DNA of 6,967 nucleotides from Chloroflexota bacterium (GCA_021812735.1 JAKAMV010000557.1:1-6967), one strand, 5' to 3'. Positions 1 through 6,133 are shown, counted from the stretch's first letter. A program made the numbers and translations. Notes: generated by a model from the sequence alone, not told the origin.

Positions 1-2
1 GG

Positions 3-962
3 GGCATCACCATCCCTCAGGCCGTGGACCCGGTGCCGAGCCCGGGCCCCGACGCGTCGTTCAGCATCCCCGGGATCACGCCGGTCGTGATGCCCAATGA
101 CCAGTTCTACCGCATCGACACCGCGCTGATCACCCCCTCGGTCGACATCGCCGCGTGGAACCTGCGCGTGTACGGCTTGGTGGACAAGGAGGTCAGCCTG
201 ACCTTCGAGCAGCTCGTGCAACTGCCGCTGGTCGAGCGCTACGTAACCATCGCCTGCGTCAGCAACGATGTCGGCGGCAATCTGGTGGGCAACGCCAAGT
301 GGACCGGCGTCAGGCTCTCGGAGGTGCTCGGGATGGCCGGTGTGCAGCCGAGTGCCACCCAGATCGTCCCGCGCTCGGTCGACGGCTGGACCGCGGGGTT
401 CCCGACCGCCTGGATCACCGACCCAGGCCATCCGCGCGAGGCCATGATCGCGGTCAAGATGAACGACGCGCCGCTCCCCGTGGAGCACGGCTTCCCCGCC
501 CGCCTCATCGTCCCGGGCCTGTACGGCTACGTGTCGGCGACCAAGTGGCTCACTGAGATCCAGCTGACCACGCTCGAGGCCGTCGACGCCTACTGGGTGC
601 CGCGCGGCTGGGCCAAGGAGGCGCCGATCCTCACCCAGTCGCGGATCGACGTCCCGCAGGACGAGGCAAGCCTCAAGGCGGGTCCCGTCGCCGTCGCGGG
701 CGTCGCCTGGGCACCCGACCGCGGGATCTCCAGGGTGGAGGTCAGCATCGACCAGGAGCCCTGGCAGGCTGCGACGCTGGCCACCGAGCTGTCCCCCGCC
801 ACCTGGGTCCAGTGGAAGTACACCTGGCATGCGACGCCGGGCCGGCACACCATCGAGGTCAGGGCCACCGACGGCACGGGCACGGTGCAGACGTCGCGGG
901 TCACACAGCCGGCGCCGGACGGCGCGCGCGGCCACCACACCATCGTCGTCCACGTGGCCTAG
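3..962 (+). CDS. Molybdopterin-dependent oxidoreductase, sulfite-oxidase fold (5' truncated by window edge)
   Basis: The reading frame is open from the first complete codon and ends at TAG 960-962. A GTG at 24 could be a start, but the frame continues upstream (GITIPQA before it), and actinobacterial relatives carry an N-terminal multi-pass membrane region, so I read this as the soluble C-terminal part of a longer protein. Numbering from the GTG at 24, the Mo-cofactor domain spans about 20-200. It contains ACVSN (77-81), where Cys78 is the expected molybdenum ligand, followed by GGNLVGNAKW, then HGFPARL (155-161) and GYVSATKW (168-175), all typical of the oxidoreductase molybdopterin-binding family. 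Residues about 205-312 look like the Ig-like Mo-co dimerisation domain (GVAWAPDRGISRVEVSID, then GRHTIEVRATDGTG). The family catalyses oxygen-atom transfer, often methionine-sulfoxide or sulfite type; the substrate here cannot be told. It is separated from the next gene by 72 bp containing a hairpin and a promoter-like box. Confidence 0.9.
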   Translation, partial: GITIPQAVDPVPSPGPDASFSIPGITPVVMPNDQFYRIDTALITPSVDIAAWNLRVYGLVDKEVSLTFEQLVQLPLVERYVTIACVSNDVGGNLVGNAKWTGVRLSEVLGMAGVQPSATQIVPRSVDGWTAGFPTAWITDPGHPREAMIAVKMNDAPLPVEHGFPARLIVPGLYGYVSATKWLTEIQLTTLEAVDAYWVPRGWAKEAPILTQSRIDVPQDEASLKAGPVAVAGVAWAPDRGISRVEVSIDQEPWQAATLATELSPATWVQWKYTWHATPGRHTIEVRATDGTGTVQTSRVTQPAPDGARGHHTIVVHVA

Positions 963-993
963 GCAAACCGTCCTGGGGCGAGCTGGGTTCGGC

Positions 994-1012
994 GCGGCCG
1001 CCTGCCGGCCGT
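994..1012 (+). terminator. GC hairpin between the oxidoreductase and DUF3090 genes
   Basis: CGGCCG at 995-1000 and CGGCCG at 1006-1011 form a 6-bp stem with a 5-nt CCTGC loop, extended by a G-U pair (994/1012). It lies 32 bp after the oxidoreductase stop and has no T tract. It may stop upstream transcription or act as an operator, since it sits just before the TACCCT box. In DNA this GC-rich, short palindromes also arise by chance. Confidence 0.3.
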
Positions 1013-1018
1013 ATCGGG

Positions 1019-1024
1019 TACCCT
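1019..1024 (+). promoter_or_regulatory. Candidate -10 box (TACCCT) for the DUF3090 gene, possibly leaderless
   Basis: TACCCT fits the actinobacterial -10 pattern TANNNT and ends 10 nt before the ATG at 1035. No Shine-Dalgarno sequence lies between the box and the start codon. This suggests a leaderless or near-leaderless transcript. No convincing -35 hexamer is seen 16-19 bp upstream, where the sequence is taken up by the CGGCCG hairpin. Confidence 0.4.
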
Positions 1025-1034
1025 CGAACGCCTG

Positions 1035-1586
1035 ATGCCTCGACGACGCCACATCTTCGACTCCCCCGACCGCTTCGTGCCCGGCACCGTCGGGACGCCC
1101 GGCAGCCGGACGTTCTACCTGCAGGCCCGCGAGGGCGCGCGCGTCGTGTCCGTGTCGCTCGAGAAGGTCCAGGTCGCCGCGCTGTCCCAACGCCTGCTCG
1201 AGCTGCTCGAGGAGCTGGAGCGCCGGGGCATCGCGGAGGCCGCCGAGATCGAGGGCGAGGTGGGCGACACGGCGGCGCTCGACGAGCCCATCAACGAGGC
1301 GTTCCGCGCCGGCACGCTGACGCTGGGCTGGGACACGGCGGACGAGATGGTGATCCTCGAGGCGCGCGAGCTGACCGACGAAGAGGAGGCGGACGAGGAC
1401 GACGACGAGGACGACGACGGGCCCGATCAGTTCCGCGTGCGCGTCGCGCCCGCCGAGGCCCGTCGCTTCGTCGCCCGCGCTGTGCGCGTGCTCGCCGCGG
1501 GACGGCCGCCCTGCCCGCTGTGCGGCCAGCCGCTCGACCCGCAGGGCCACCTCTGCCCGCGCCGGAACGGCCACCTGCTGAACTGA
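1035..1586 (+). CDS. DUF3090 family protein with C-terminal zinc-ribbon-like motif
   Basis: A 183-residue protein from ATG 1035 to TGA 1584-1586, matching the DUF3090 family in length and layout. The N-terminus (HIFDSPDRFVPGTVG, then SRTFYLQA and VSVSLEKVQV) is the conserved family opening. A helical segment follows at about 48-75, then LTLGWD at 95-100. A strongly acidic linker lies at about 115-131. The C-terminal domain (RPPCPLCGQPLDPQGHLCP) has Cys160, Cys163 and Cys174 with His172 or His180, enough for a small metal site. The biochemical role of the family is unknown. In Mycobacterium and Streptomyces it sits beside an SCO1664-type gene, usually near a histidine-phosphatase gene and mshC. 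Here the SCO1664-type partner follows 11 bp downstream, but neither of the other two neighbours is in the window. There is no Shine-Dalgarno sequence; the start is fixed by homology and by the -10-like box just upstream. Confidence 0.92.
   Translation: MPRRRHIFDSPDRFVPGTVGTPGSRTFYLQAREGARVVSVSLEKVQVAALSQRLLELLEELERRGIAEAAEIEGEVGDTAALDEPINEAFRAGTLTLGWDTADEMVILEARELTDEEEADEDDDEDDDGPDQFRVRVAPAEARRFVARAVRVLAAGRPPCPLCGQPLDPQGHLCPRRNGHLLN
1395..1418 (+). repeat. Tandem 12-bp repeat (GAGGACGACGAC x2) encoding an acidic linker
   Basis: Two perfect head-to-tail copies of GAGGACGACGAC, at 1395-1406 and 1407-1418, encode EDDD twice (residues 121-128 of the DUF3090 protein). The unit is in frame, so copy-number change would only lengthen or shorten the acidic linker before the cysteine motif. 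Confidence 0.85.
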
Positions 1587-1597
1587 GCTCGCGGCCG

Positions 1598-2467
1598 ATG
1601 CCGGACGACGAGACGCTCGACCCGGCCGTGCACCCCGGCCGTGCCGCCGACGAGGCGGAGCTCGAGCGCGACATGGCCGATGAGCTCGAGGACGAGGAGG
1701 CGGCCGAGCAGGAGGCGACCACCAGCATCGACGCGCTGGGGCTGCCGATGCCCGTGCTCCCCGAGGCGGAGGCGCTGGGCCTGCTGGCCGGCGGTGAGCT
1801 GGAGCTGGTCGGCCGCCTGTGGGTCTCGTCCAACAACGCGCTGCTCGGCGTGGTCCGAGGCGGCGGCGTCGAGGCGGCCGTGATCCACAAGCCGGTGGCT
1901 GGGGAGCGGCCGCTGTTCGACTTCCCCGACGGCACGCTGGCCAGCCGCGAGGTGGCGTCGTTCGTCGCCTCCCGAGCGACCGGCTGGAACATCGTGCCGC
2001 CCACGGTGCTCCGCGACGGCCCGCTGGGGCCGGGCATGCTCCAGCTCTGGATCCGCACCGATCCGGCCGTGGACCCGGTCGACCTGATCAACGGCAGCGA
2101 CGCTCGACTGCGGCGGATCGCGGTGTTCGACGCCGCCGTCAACAACACCGACCGCAAGGCCGGCCACCTGCTGCCCGTGCCCGGCGGCCACATCTACGGC
2201 GTGGACCACGGCGTGACGTTCTCGCGCGTGCCCAAGCTGCGGACCGTCCTGTGGGCGTGGCGCGGCGAGCCGTTCACCGACGACGAGCTCGCCGTGCTGC
2301 ACGCCCTCCGGGAGGGCGTCGGCGCGGACCTGGGCAGTCGACTCCGCGAGCTGCTCGACCCGGCCGAGGTGGCCGCCACGGCGCGCCGCCTCGACCGCCT
2401 GCTGGAGGCGGGCCTGTTTCCGCAGCCCGACCACCGCTGGCCGGCCGTGCCGTGGCCGCCGGTCTGA
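1598..2467 (+). CDS. SCO1664 family protein, PI3/PI4-kinase-like fold
   Basis: A 289-residue protein from ATG 1598 to TGA 2465-2467, starting 11 bp after the DUF3090 stop, so the two are probably one operon. Residues 1-45 form an acidic, Ala/Glu-rich extension that looks disordered. An in-frame ATG at 1673 (residue 26) is an alternative start, and neither has a good Shine-Dalgarno sequence. The kinase-like domain follows: GELELVGRLWVSSNNALLGV (66-85); VIHKP with Lys98, a candidate nucleotide-binding lysine; RPLFDFPDGTLASREVA (104-120), a family signature; AVNNTDRKAGHLL (180-192), the catalytic-loop-like segment; and YGVDHGVTF (200-208), with Asp203 as the likely metal-binding Asp. The family is related to phosphatidylinositol 3-/4-kinases and is often annotated that way, but no substrate is established. 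The constant pairing with DUF3090 suggests the two act together; this is inference from conserved neighbourhood. Confidence 0.9.
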   Translation: MPDDETLDPAVHPGRAADEAELERDMADELEDEEAAEQEATTSIDALGLPMPVLPEAEALGLLAGGELELVGRLWVSSNNALLGVVRGGGVEAAVIHKPVAGERPLFDFPDGTLASREVASFVASRATGWNIVPPTVLRDGPLGPGMLQLWIRTDPAVDPVDLINGSDARLRRIAVFDAAVNNTDRKAGHLLPVPGGHIYGVDHGVTFSRVPKLRTVLWAWRGEPFTDDELAVLHALREGVGADLGSRLRELLDPAEVAATARRLDRLLEAGLFPQPDHRWPAVPWPPV

Positions 2468-2470
2468 GCA

Positions 2471-2483
2471 CGGGCGGCGCCCG
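2471..2483 (+). terminator. Short GC hairpin after the SCO1664-type gene
   Basis: CGGGC (2471-2475), loop GGC, GCCCG (2479-2483): a perfect 5-bp stem starting 4 bp after the stop codon. There is no T tract. Its position at an operon end is the only reason to call it a possible attenuating or terminating hairpin. Confidence 0.25.
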
Positions 2484-2522
2484 ACCGCGCGGCGGGGGTG
2501 CGCAGGGTGCGTGCGCCGGTGG

Positions 2523-2528
2523 CACGAT
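2523..2528 (+). promoter_or_regulatory. Candidate -10 box (CACGAT) for a leaderless AGPS-like gene
   Basis: CACGAT keeps the A, A and T of the -10 consensus at positions 2, 5 and 6, and ends exactly 6 nt before the ATG at 2535, the spacing expected when transcription starts at the start codon. No Shine-Dalgarno sequence is present, which supports a leaderless message. No clear -35 is visible. Confidence 0.35.
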
Positions 2529-2534
2529 GGGTGC

Positions 2535-4139
2535 ATGCGCAGCTGGAACGGCTGGGGCGACGAGGACGACGCCACGACGGTGGGCGCCGGGGGGCGGCGG
2601 CTCCTCGAGTCCAGCGTCGGCCCGGGCACCCCGCCGCGGGAGGCCACGCTCGCCGAGGTGGTCGCGGGCGTCCCGCCATCCCGACTGCGGCCGATTGACG
2701 ACCTGCGGCTGACCGTCGACCGGGAGACGCGCGTCCGACGGGCGCGCGGCCAGTCGCTGCCCGACCTCGCCTCGCTCCGGTACGGCCGGCTCGACGCGGT
2801 GCCCGACGCAGTGGCGCGCCCGGCCGAGACCGGCGACGTCCGCCCCCTGATCGACCACGCCCGGGAGGTGGGGGCGCGGCTCATCCCGTACGGCGGCGGC
2901 ACGAGCGTCGTCGGGGGCGTCAGCGCTCGGCGCAGCGAGGATCCCCTGATCACCGTTGACCTGGGCGCGCTCGTGGGCGTGCCCGGCGTGGACGAGCGGA
3001 GCGGCCTCGTGACCGTCCTCGCCGGGACGACCGGCCCGGCGCTCTCGACCCTGCTGGCCGGTCACCGCCTGACCGTGGCCCACGAGCCGCAGAGCTGGGA
3101 GCTTGCCACCGTCGGCGGCTGGGTGGCCGCCCGCGGGTCGGGCCTCAAGAGCCTGGGCACGGGGCGGATCGAGCAGCTGTTCGCGGGCGGCACGCTCGAG
3201 GCACCGGCCGGGACGCTGCGCCTGCCGCCGCACCCCGCGTCGGCCGCGGGTCCCGACATCCGCCAGCTCGTCCTGGGCTCGGAGGGGCGACTCGGCATCC
3301 TGACCGAGGCCATCCTGCGGGCCGCCCCGCAGCCCGAGGTGGAGCGCATGGACGCGTGGGCGCTGCCCGCCTGGCCGGACGCCGTGGATGCGGTGCGGGA
3401 GCTGGTGCAGGCGCGGCCGGGCCTGTCGCTGCTCCGCCTCTCCACCGCGGCCGAGACCCGCACCCTGCTGGCGTTCGCGGACCGTCCGGCCCAGACCCGC
3501 GCCCTCGCCGCTTACGTCCGCGCCCGGCGCCGCCACGGCGACTGGCTGCTCGTGCTGACCGGTGTGGCGGGCCGCCCGCGGACGGCCAAGGCGGCCCGCG
3601 GCGAGGCCGGGGCCATCCTCGGCGGCCACGGCGGCATCCGCCTGCCGGCGCTCGCCGAGGCGTGGTCGCGGACCCGTTTCCGCTCGCCGTACCTGCGCAA
3701 CGCGCTGTGGTCGGCCGGGTACGCGTCCGACACGCTGGAGACCGCCACCGACTGGGCGCACGTGCCGGGGCTGCTGGCCCGGCTCGAGACGGCCCTCCAG
3801 CGCGCCCTCGAGCCCTGGAACGAGCGCGTGCACGTCTTCACGCACCTCTCGCACCTCTACCCCTCGGGGTCGAGCCTGTACGTGACGTACATCTTCCGGC
3901 TGGCCGTGGACCCGGACGAGACGCTCGCGCGGTGGCAGGCGCTCAAGACGGCCGCCAGCCTGACGATCGTCGCCGACGGCGCGACGATCAGCCACCACCA
4001 CGGCGTGGGCGTCGACCATGCGCCATACCTCGCGGGCGAGAAGGGGGCCCTCGGGATGGCCGCCCTCGAGGCCGTTGCGCGCACGTTCGACCCCGACGGG
4101 ATGATGAACCCGGGCGTGCTCCTGCCGGGACCGGGATGA
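2535..4139 (+). CDS. FAD-linked oxidase, alkyl-dihydroxyacetonephosphate synthase (AGPS)-like
   Basis: A 534-residue flavoprotein. ATG 2535 is chosen because it gives MRSWNGWGDE, and WNGWG is the opening motif of AGPS-type proteins. The FAD-binding part (about 85-265) contains PYGGGTSVVGG (118-128), EPQSWELATVGGWVAARGSG (184-203) and LVLGSEGRLGILTEA (245-259), as in the vanillyl-alcohol-oxidase superfamily. The C-terminal part keeps residues matching those described for eukaryotic AGPS: an Arg in LLRLS (Arg301), a Tyr in SHLYPSGSSLY (Tyr442), and the triple histidine ISHHHGVG (485-492). It ends in FDPDGMMNPG, normal for bacterial glycolate-oxidase/AGPS relatives. AGPS swaps the acyl chain of acyl-DHAP for a fatty alcohol, making an ether bond, with FAD in a non-redox role. 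By residues this protein could do so, but many bacterial homologues are untested and a hydroxy-acid dehydrogenase activity is not excluded. Its stop overlaps the start of the FGGY kinase gene. Confidence 0.88.
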   Translation: MRSWNGWGDEDDATTVGAGGRRLLESSVGPGTPPREATLAEVVAGVPPSRLRPIDDLRLTVDRETRVRRARGQSLPDLASLRYGRLDAVPDAVARPAETGDVRPLIDHAREVGARLIPYGGGTSVVGGVSARRSEDPLITVDLGALVGVPGVDERSGLVTVLAGTTGPALSTLLAGHRLTVAHEPQSWELATVGGWVAARGSGLKSLGTGRIEQLFAGGTLEAPAGTLRLPPHPASAAGPDIRQLVLGSEGRLGILTEAILRAAPQPEVERMDAWALPAWPDAVDAVRELVQARPGLSLLRLSTAAETRTLLAFADRPAQTRALAAYVRARRRHGDWLLVLTGVAGRPRTAKAARGEAGAILGGHGGIRLPALAEAWSRTRFRSPYLRNALWSAGYASDTLETATDWAHVPGLLARLETALQRALEPWNERVHVFTHLSHLYPSGSSLYVTYIFRLAVDPDETLARWQALKTAASLTIVADGATISHHHGVGVDHAPYLAGEKGALGMAALEAVARTFDPDGMMNPGVLLPGPG

Positions 4140-5701
4140 GCGCGGCCGACCGGGTCCTGGCGCTCGACGTCGGCACGCAGAGCGTGCGGGCGATGGTGTT
4201 CGACCCCGCCGGCGCCCTGCTCGCCCGCACCAAGATCCCGATCGAGCCCTGTGTGCCCGGCCCGCCGGGCTGTTGCGAGCAGGACGCTGACCTCTACTGG
4301 CGGGCGCTGGGCGAGGCGACCCAGGCCCTCTGGCAACAGCCCGGCGTCGCGAAGGACTCGATCGCGGGCGTGGCGCTGACGACCCAGCGCGGGACCGTGG
4401 TGCCGACCGATGCCGACGGCGAGCCGCTGCGGCGGGCGATGGTCTGGCTCGACCGCTGCCGCGCCGAGGGGCTGCCGCGGATCGGCGGCACGTGGGGCCT
4501 GGCGCTTCGGGCGGCCCGCGCGACCGAGACCGTGGCGACGTTCCAGGCCGAGGCCGAGGCCAACGTCCTGGCCCGGACCGAGCCGGCGGTGTGGTCGCGC
4601 GTGCGCCGCTACCTGTTCCTGTCGGGCTTCCTCGTCCATCGCCTGACGGGCCGCTTCGCGGACAGCGTCGCCGCCCAGGTGGGCTACGTGCCGTTCGACT
4701 TCAAGGGCCTGGGCTGGGCCCCGGCCGGCGACTGGAAGTGGATCGCCGTCCCCGTGCAGCGCGAGTGGCTGCCCGAGCTCGTCCGGCCCGGCGACCTCAT
4801 CGGGCGGATCACGCCTGCCGCGTCCGACGCGACCGGCATCCCGACGGGCCTGCCCCTGCTCGCTGCCGCCGGCGACAAGGCGTGCGAGGTCCTGGGCTCG
4901 GGCGCGCTCGACCCGCACGTCGGCGCCATCTCGCTGGGCACGACCGCCACGTTCAACACCACGCACCGCCGGTACACCGAGGTCATCCCGCTGGTGCCCC
5001 CCTACCCCGCCGCGGTCCCCGGCGCGTACAGCCTCGAGGTCCAGGTCTACCGCGGGTTCTGGATGATCGAGTGGTTCAAGCGCGAGTTCGGCGCGGCCGA
5101 GGTCGCCCGTGCACGCGGGCTCGGCGTGGACACGGAGTCGCTGCTGGACGACCTCGTCGCGGCCACGCCGCCCGGGTCGATGGGCCTGGTGCTGCAGCCC
5201 TACTGGTCGCCCGGCGTGCGGGTCCCCGGGCCCGAGGCCAAGGGCGCGGTCATTGGCTGGGGCGACGTGCACACCCGCGCCCACCTCTACCGGGCGATCC
5301 TCGAGGGCCTCGCCTACGCGCTGCGGGAAGGCATGGAGCGGACCGGGAGGCGCACCAGGGTCCCCGTGACCGAGATCCGCGTCTCCGGGGGCGGCAGCCA
5401 GAGCCCCGCGGCCGTCCAGCTGATCGCGGACGTGTTCGGCCTGCCGGCGAAGCGGCCCCACACGCACGAGACGAGCGGCCTCGGCGCGGCCATCGACGCG
5501 GCGGTGGGCCTGGGCATCCACCCCTCGTTCGAGGCGGCGGTGGTCGCCATGACGCGCATCGCGGAGACGCGCGACCCGGACCCGGCCGCCCACGGCGTCT
5601 ACGAGGAGCTCTACCGTGCGGTGTACCTGCGGCTGTACGAGCAGCTGCGGCCGCTGTACCGCGAGATCCGGCGCATCACCGGGTACCCGCCCGAGGTCTA
5701 G
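4136..5701 (+). CDS. FGGY-family carbohydrate/polyol kinase
   Basis: A 521-residue kinase from ATG 4136 to TAG 5699-5701. Its ATG overlaps the TGA of the upstream flavoenzyme (ATGA), implying translational coupling. Both actin-like FGGY domains are complete. The N-terminal domain has LALDVGTQSVRAMVFD (8-23, first phosphate loop), GVALTTQRGTVV (78-89), VWLDRCR (103-109) and FQAEAEANVL (136-145). The hinge region has AAAGDKACEVLGSG (243-256), with Asp247 at the position of the FGGY catalytic base. The ISLGTTATFNTTHRRY segment (265-280) follows, then EIRVSGGGSQSPAAVQLIAD (413-432, adenosine site). It resembles a conserved unassigned subfamily (ALDVGTQSVR, QRGTVV, GDKACEVLGSG) rather than glycerol kinase or xylulokinase proper, so the substrate is open. 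Coupling to an AGPS-like gene makes a glycerol, dihydroxyacetone or other short polyol substrate plausible, by inference only. Codon use matches the neighbours. Confidence 0.92.
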   Translation: MSAADRVLALDVGTQSVRAMVFDPAGALLARTKIPIEPCVPGPPGCCEQDADLYWRALGEATQALWQQPGVAKDSIAGVALTTQRGTVVPTDADGEPLRRAMVWLDRCRAEGLPRIGGTWGLALRAARATETVATFQAEAEANVLARTEPAVWSRVRRYLFLSGFLVHRLTGRFADSVAAQVGYVPFDFKGLGWAPAGDWKWIAVPVQREWLPELVRPGDLIGRITPAASDATGIPTGLPLLAAAGDKACEVLGSGALDPHVGAISLGTTATFNTTHRRYTEVIPLVPPYPAAVPGAYSLEVQVYRGFWMIEWFKREFGAAEVARARGLGVDTESLLDDLVAATPPGSMGLVLQPYWSPGVRVPGPEAKGAVIGWGDVHTRAHLYRAILEGLAYALREGMERTGRRTRVPVTEIRVSGGGSQSPAAVQLIADVFGLPAKRPHTHETSGLGAAIDAAVGLGIHPSFEAAVVAMTRIAETRDPDPAAHGVYEELYRAVYLRLYEQLRPLYREIRRITGYPPEV

Positions 5702-5724
5702 CGGGTTCTGCCGGAGCCGGGCAT

Positions 5725-5753
5725 TTGACAGGAACGGCGGCCCACAGCATGCT
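5725..5753 (+). promoter_or_regulatory. Candidate sigma-70-type promoter upstream of the zinc-ribbon gene
   Basis: A perfect TTGACA -35 (5725-5730) is followed after 17 bp by CATGCT (5748-5753), which keeps A, T and T of the -10 consensus. It begins 23 bp after the kinase stop. Transcription starting near 5760 would give a leader of about 160 nt before the zinc-ribbon ATG at 5923. The -35 is striking in such GC-rich DNA; the -10 is mediocre. Confidence 0.5.
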
Positions 5754-5833
5754 CCCTGTATCGCCCGATGGATTGCGGCCGCCAGGCCTTCGCCAACATC
5801 GCGACCTTTGCCGCCGCACCGGGCCCACAGAAC

Positions 5834-5898
5834 GCTGCTCCGGCCTCCGAATGCCACGGCCGTTGGAGCGGCAGGGCACCCCGTCCAAGTCCCGACGG
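5834..5898 (+). promoter_or_regulatory. Two hairpins in the leader of the zinc-ribbon gene
   Basis: Hairpin A: GCTGCTCC (5834-5841) pairs with GGAGCGGC (5865-5872, one G-U), continued by GGCC (5842-5845) with GGCC (5858-5861), a 3-nt GTT bulge on the right arm and a 12-nt loop. Hairpin B: CCGTC (5881-5885) pairs with GACGG (5894-5898) around an 8-nt loop, ending 5 nt before the purine-rich GGAAAGG (5904-5910) that could serve as the ribosome-binding site. The layout would allow control of initiation, but I recognise no known riboswitch family and chance pairing is common at this GC content. Confidence 0.3.
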
Positions 5899-5922
5899 AG
5901 CCCGGAAAGGATCAACCGTCCC

Positions 5923-6111
5923 ATGCTCTCTCGCGCTACCACGAATGCCGTGGCGTTCCGCGCGTCCTCGATGCGCCGGATGCGCCGCCGCACTGCGCAC
6001 GCCTCGCGCCTGTACTGCGCGACCAACGGGTGCACCAGCTTCCTCGTGATCGACGAGGCGGCCGGCATCGCGCACTGCGAGATCTGCGGCTACTCGCGCC
6101 GCCTCAACTAG
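5923..6111 (+). CDS. Small four-cysteine zinc-ribbon protein
   Basis: A 62-residue basic protein from ATG 5923 to TAG 6109-6111. The N-terminal third is rich in Arg, Ala and Ser (MRRMRRRTAHASR at 17-29). The rest is YCATNGCTSFLVIDEAAGIA then HCEICGYSRR, with Cys32, Cys37, Cys52 and Cys55: a C-x4-C-x14-C-x2-C pattern typical of a treble-clef or zinc-ribbon knuckle pair. It probably binds one Zn(II); a role in nucleic-acid or protein binding is inference. Third codon positions are mostly G/C from about codon 25 on, supporting real coding. GGAAAGG at 5904-5910 lies 12 nt upstream, a little far for a Shine-Dalgarno sequence. In-frame ATGs at 5749 and 5851 would add 58 or 24 residues, but that part is Pro/Arg-rich and unlike protein; ATG 5971 (residue 17) is a shorter option. 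I do not recognise a named family. It appears to be a single-gene unit with its own promoter and a strong hairpin behind it. Confidence 0.72.
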   Translation: MLSRATTNAVAFRASSMRRMRRRTAHASRLYCATNGCTSFLVIDEAAGIAHCEICGYSRRLN

Positions 6112-6115
6112 CCCA

Positions 6116-6133
6116 GCGGGCGGGATCGCCCGC
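6116..6133 (+). terminator. Strong GC hairpin directly after the zinc-ribbon gene
   Basis: GCGGGCG (6116-6122), loop GGAT, CGCCCGC (6127-6133): a perfect 7-bp all-G/C stem with a tetraloop, starting 5 nt after the TAG. No T tract follows (CCCCACCACAG), as in many high-GC terminators. The position right behind a short gene supports a termination or 3'-end-protecting role. Confidence 0.55.

Noticed and set aside
1427..2953. Long minus-strand open frame (508 codons) antisense to the kinase-like and AGPS-like genes
   Set aside because: It is Arg/Ala/Pro/Ser-rich, has no recognisable motif, and lies opposite genes with clear family signatures. Such shadows are expected at very high GC.
2274..4019. 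Minus-strand open frame of 581 codons
   Set aside because: Antisense to the well-supported AGPS-like gene; composition (Arg, Gly, Ala, His) is that of a shadow frame.
5709..5726. TGCC/GGCA hairpin followed by TTT as a terminator for the kinase gene
   Set aside because: The stem is only 4 bp and the three T residues are part of the TTTGACA promoter element; too weak to call.
3857..5857. Minus-strand open frame of 666 codons covering the kinase gene
   Set aside because: No domain is recognisable, and the opposite strand encodes a complete FGGY kinase. The length reflects lack of stops in GC-rich DNA.
5749..6111. Longer version of the zinc-ribbon protein starting at ATG 5749 (or 5851)
   Set aside because: The added residues are Pro/Arg-rich and unlike a folded protein, and the 5749 start overlaps the candidate -10 box. 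The ATG at 5923 has a purine-rich stretch upstream.
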